Shown here: positions 8,567 to 10,389 of the stretch, one piece after another | Layout of the letters: each line of letters begins with the position of its first letter | Position numbering within the stretch: the stretch's first letter is position 1 | Source: Phascolarctobacterium sp. | Lineage (GTDB): Bacteria > Bacillota > Negativicutes > Acidaminococcales > Acidaminococcaceae | Length of the DNA stretch: 10,389 bases | Assembly: GCA_024405645.1 (NCBI GenBank) | Contig: JAKSOJ010000030.1 | Span: 1 to 10,389 of the forward strand | Reading direction: 5' to 3' | Translations under genes and position numbers: made by a program | The notes under the pieces: generated by a model | Databases searched by the model: none | Told to the model about the DNA's origin: nothing | The model's input: only the letters and a program-made list of their open reading frames with translations

Positions 8567-8905
8567 ATGGCATACAGAAAACTTGGTCGTAACTCCAGCA
8601 ACCGTAAAGCTCTGTTTCGTAGCATTTTGACTTCCTTCTTCAAATATGGTAAGATCGAAACTACCGCTACCAAAGCTAAAGAAGTTGCAAGCAAATCCGC
8701 TCAACTCATCACTTTGGCAAAACGCGGCGACCTGCATGCACGTCGTCAAGTTGCAGCAGTACTGGTTGACGAATCCGTTACCAAAAAACTGTTTGAAGAA
8801 ATTGCTCCGAAATATGAAGGCAAAAATGGCGGCTATACCCGTATTTACAAATTGGGACCCCGTCGTGGCGATGCTGCTGAAATGGCAATTATCGAACTCG
8901 TTTAA
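8567..8905 (+). CDS. rplQ: Ribosomal protein bL17 (L17), last gene of the cluster
   Basis: A 112-residue protein, the short L17 form typical of Firmicutes (about 112-120 residues). L17 lies near the exit tunnel of the 50S subunit. It starts [19 protein letters not shown], continues with the [12 protein letters not shown] segment, and ends [20 protein letters not shown], all family signatures. TTAGGAGG at 8549-8556 precedes the ATG by about 10 nt. A strong terminator begins 17 nt after its stop. The ecf transporter, truA, rplM and rpsI genes that often follow rplQ in Firmicutes are not here. Confidence 0.98.
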   Translation: MAYRKLGRNSSNRKALFRSILTSFFKYGKIETTATKAKEVASKSAQLITLAKRGDLHARRQVAAVLVDESVTKKLFEEIAPKYEGKNGGYTRIYKLGPRRGDAAEMAIIELV

Positions 8906-8921
8906 TTTCATAGAAATTAAT

Positions 8922-8960
8922 AAAACCCTTACTCCGAGCGAGTAAGGGTTTTTGTTTTTA
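8922..8960 (+). terminator. Strong intrinsic terminator after rplQ, bidirectional
   Basis: A perfect 13-bp stem (8922-8934 with 8940-8952, arm AAAACCCTTACTC) closes a 5-nt loop and runs into TTTTTGTTTTT on the plus strand. The A-rich flank on the left gives a T-rich tail (TTTTATTAATTTC) on the other strand, so it should also stop minus-strand transcripts from the alcohol dehydrogenase. It ends the ribosomal cluster. Confidence 0.93.
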
Positions 8961-8966
8961 CATAAT

Positions 8967-8997
8967 AATACCCCCGCCAATTAATGGAGGGGGTATT
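8967..8997 (-). terminator. Second hairpin, probable terminator for the minus-strand gene
   Basis: AATACCCCC (8967-8975) pairs with GGGGGTATT (8989-8997) in a 9-bp stem. One G-A mismatch (8976/8988) and two more C-G pairs follow around a 7-nt loop. It begins 11 nt after the dehydrogenase stop codon on the minus strand. The tail on that strand is only moderately T-rich, so the neighbouring hairpin at 8922-8952 may act as the main stop. Confidence 0.7.
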
Positions 8998-9007
8998 TCT
9001 GTTTATA

Positions 9008-10195
9008 TTATTTGTTGGCCTTTCGATAGATTTCTTCTACATTAGGAATATCTAAAACTTTAAATTGTCCAACCTTGCGAGCTCCCATGAAGCAGCATTT
9101 ATAGGCAAGTGTTTTGATTTCTTCTTCGGTAAGTTTGCGACCAATAAGCTCAGGGATTGAAGTAGGCATGTTAATGCATTTAAAGAACTCTTCCATTGCT
9201 TCAATGCCTGCAAGAGCAGTATATTCCTTGCTTACTTTGTCTTCAATACCGAAAACGTTGTGAGCAAATTGGATAAAACGATCAATATTTTCATGCATTA
9301 CATAGCGAGCCCAGGAACCCCATACAGCTGCGAGACCAGCACCATGAGCAACCTTGAACATACCACTTAATTCATGTTCGATTTGATGGCAAGCCCAGTC
9401 GCCAAGGTTTCTATCGCCAGTTACATCGTTGTGGGAGAAAGTTGAGCACCACATAAGGTTGGCACGAGCGTCATAATTTTTAGGATCGATAAGGGCAAGG
9501 GGAGTGAATTGCATAACAGTTTTTAAAAGAGTTTCTGCAATACCATCCGTAAGAGCCAACGGTTTTGCATTAGGATTAGCGAAATAACGCTCTAAAGTAT
9601 GCAGAATTACATCTGTTGCACCACTAGCAGTTTGATATGCTGGTAAAGTGTAGGTAAGTTCAGGGTTCAAAATAGAGAACTTGCAGAAAGCATAGGAAGA
9701 AGAAAGACCACGTTTAAGCCAACCATCTTCGTTGGTAATAACGCTTGTATTACTCATTTCGCTGCCTGCTGCTGCAATTGTGAGAATGCAGCCGATGGGT
9801 GCACAACCAGTAACAGTCTTCTTTCTTGCATAATAATCCCACACATCGCCTTCATTTGCCAAACCATAGCCGATGCATTTAGCACTATCGATAACGCTGC
9901 CGCCACCAACTGCAAGGAGGAAGTCCACACCTTCAGCTTTGCAAAGAGCGATGCCTTCTTTAGCAAGACCTAGCTCAGGATTGGCAACAACTCCACCCAT
10001 GTTTACATATTCAAGCCCTGCTTCTTCGAGGCTTTTCTTAACCTTGTCGATTAGGCCGCTACGAACAGCGCTACCACCGCCGTAGTGGATTAATACTTTG
10101 TGCGCACCATATTGTTTACATAAAGAACCAACTTTTTCTTCTCCATTAGGACCAAAAACAATTTGGCTTGGAGCATGGAATTGGAAATTAGTCAT
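9008..10195 (-). CDS. Iron-dependent alcohol dehydrogenase, butanol dehydrogenase/YqhD type
   Basis: A 395-residue group III (iron-type) alcohol dehydrogenase, cytoplasmic, interconverting aldehydes and alcohols with NAD(P)H. The N-terminal nucleotide-binding domain has YGGGS at residues 38-42 and GGGSVIDSAK at 97-106. The metal site fits D195 and H199 (GATDVILHTLER), then H270 and H284, with the 14-residue spacing seen in FucO and YqhD (HQIEHELSG and VAHGAGLA). Length is normal and the gene is intact. CGGAGGAA lies 9 nt before its ATG at 10195. It converges on rplQ. YGGGS resembles both the NADPH-using YqhD and the NADH-using clostridial butanol dehydrogenases, so neither cofactor nor substrate can be fixed. 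A fermentative or aldehyde-detoxifying role is likely. Confidence 0.93.
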   Translation of the reverse strand: MTNFQFHAPSQIVFGPNGEEKVGSLCKQYGAHKVLIHYGGGSAVRSGLIDKVKKSLEEAGLEYVNMGGVVANPELGLAKEGIALCKAEGVDFLLAVGGGSVIDSAKCIGYGLANEGDVWDYYARKKTVTGCAPIGCILTIAAAGSEMSNTSVITNEDGWLKRGLSSSYAFCKFSILNPELTYTLPAYQTASGATDVILHTLERYFANPNAKPLALTDGIAETLLKTVMQFTPLALIDPKNYDARANLMWCSTFSHNDVTGDRNLGDWACHQIEHELSGMFKVAHGAGLAAVWGSWARYVMHENIDRFIQFAHNVFGIEDKVSKEYTALAGIEAMEEFFKCINMPTSIPELIGRKLTEEEIKTLAYKCCFMGARKVGQFKVLDIPNVEEIYRKANK

Positions 10196-10223
10196 TGAGA
10201 TATTCCTCCGATTAACAGATTTA

Positions 10224-10243
10224 TACGCTTTGGATAATGCGTA
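10224..10243. repeat. Small inverted repeat beside the dehydrogenase promoter
   Basis: TACGC (10224-10228) and GCGTA (10239-10243) form a perfect 5-bp dyad with a 10-bp spacer, immediately downstream of the candidate -10 box of the minus-strand gene. The position would suit an operator, but the arms are short and no known regulator site is recognised. Confidence 0.3.
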
Positions 10244-10272
10244 ATTATTGAACCAAGACTAAAGCTTGATAA
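10244..10272 (-). promoter_or_regulatory. Candidate sigma-70-type promoter for the alcohol dehydrogenase
   Basis: On the minus strand, TTATCA (10272-10267, four of six matches to TTGACA) is followed after exactly 17 nt by AATAAT (10249-10244, five of six to TATAAT). Transcription would start near 10237 and give a leader of about 40 nt before the ATG. No better pair is seen in this gap. It implies that the dehydrogenase can be expressed independently of the upstream transporter gene. Confidence 0.5.
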
Positions 10273-10300
10273 TTAAAGCCTAAATTAGAATTTTTTTATT

Positions 10301-10389
10301 CTATTTTCTATCTGGCAATTGCGCCATAACAATTGCGCCCATAAGTAATATGCAGCCGAAAATCTCTCGTCCACTCATTACTTGTCCTA
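10301..10389 (-). CDS. C-terminal fragment of a probable EamA/DMT-family transporter
   Basis: The minus-strand frame is open from the window edge to TAG at 10303-10301 and gives 28 residues beginning GQVMSGREIFGCILLMGAIV and ending MAQLPDRK. The pattern of a short polar stretch, GRE, then a glycine-containing hydrophobic helix and a few charged residues is characteristic of the last transmembrane segment of EamA (drug/metabolite transporter) proteins. Substrate cannot be guessed. The gene lies upstream of and parallel to the dehydrogenase, about 90 nt from it, with a candidate promoter in between. The call rests on a short fragment. Confidence 0.6.
   Translation of the reverse strand, partial: GQVMSGREIFGCILLMGAIVMAQLPDRK

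Noticed and set aside
8215..8694. Minus-strand frame spanning the rpoA-rplQ junction
   Set aside because: Antisense to the alpha C-terminal domain and L17; no start signal and no domain seen.
10280..10300. CTAAATTAG followed by a T run as a plus-strand terminator
   Set aside because: The palindrome has four A/T-rich pairs with almost no loop, and no plus-strand gene ends here.

Overview
The window is dominated by one long plus-strand ribosomal-protein cluster: the end of the S10-spc series joined to the alpha operon. Gene order is rplN (3' end)-rplX-rplE-rpsN(Z)-rpsH-rplF-rplR-rpsE-rpmD-rplO-secY-adk-infA-rpmJ-rpsM-rpsK-rpsD-rpoA-rplQ. The order, a zinc-type S14, strong AAGGAGGT-like ribosome binding sites before nearly every gene, and frequent GTG/TTG starts indicate a Firmicutes-type bacterium. 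The S4 N-terminus ([17 protein letters not shown] style, without a zinc site) recalls Negativicutes, so a moderate-GC anaerobe of that class is my best guess. The genus cannot be fixed from the sequence alone.

Positions 1-8905: the genes are tightly packed (1-35 nt gaps, with one 76-nt gap before rpoA) and all intact apart from rplN at the window edge. They encode large- and small-subunit ribosomal proteins, the SecY translocon channel, adenylate kinase, initiation factor IF-1 and the RNA polymerase alpha subunit, so translation, secretion, nucleotide balance and transcription are co-expressed. No promoter is evident inside the cluster, and transcription probably enters from upstream of the window. 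The map gene (methionine aminopeptidase), often found between adk and infA, is absent. The rpsD-rpoA gap holds two mutually exclusive hairpins.

Positions 8906-9007: a strong intrinsic terminator ends the cluster, and a second hairpin lies next to it. Together they separate two convergent transcription units.

Positions 9008-10389: the minus strand carries an iron-dependent alcohol dehydrogenase of the butanol dehydrogenase/YqhD type, with its own candidate promoter and a small dyad, preceded by the C-terminal end of a probable EamA/DMT-family membrane transporter cut by the window edge. This part is accessory metabolism, unrelated to the ribosomal cluster. I see no mobile element, CRISPR array, tRNA or rRNA, and no evidence of a new multi-gene system.
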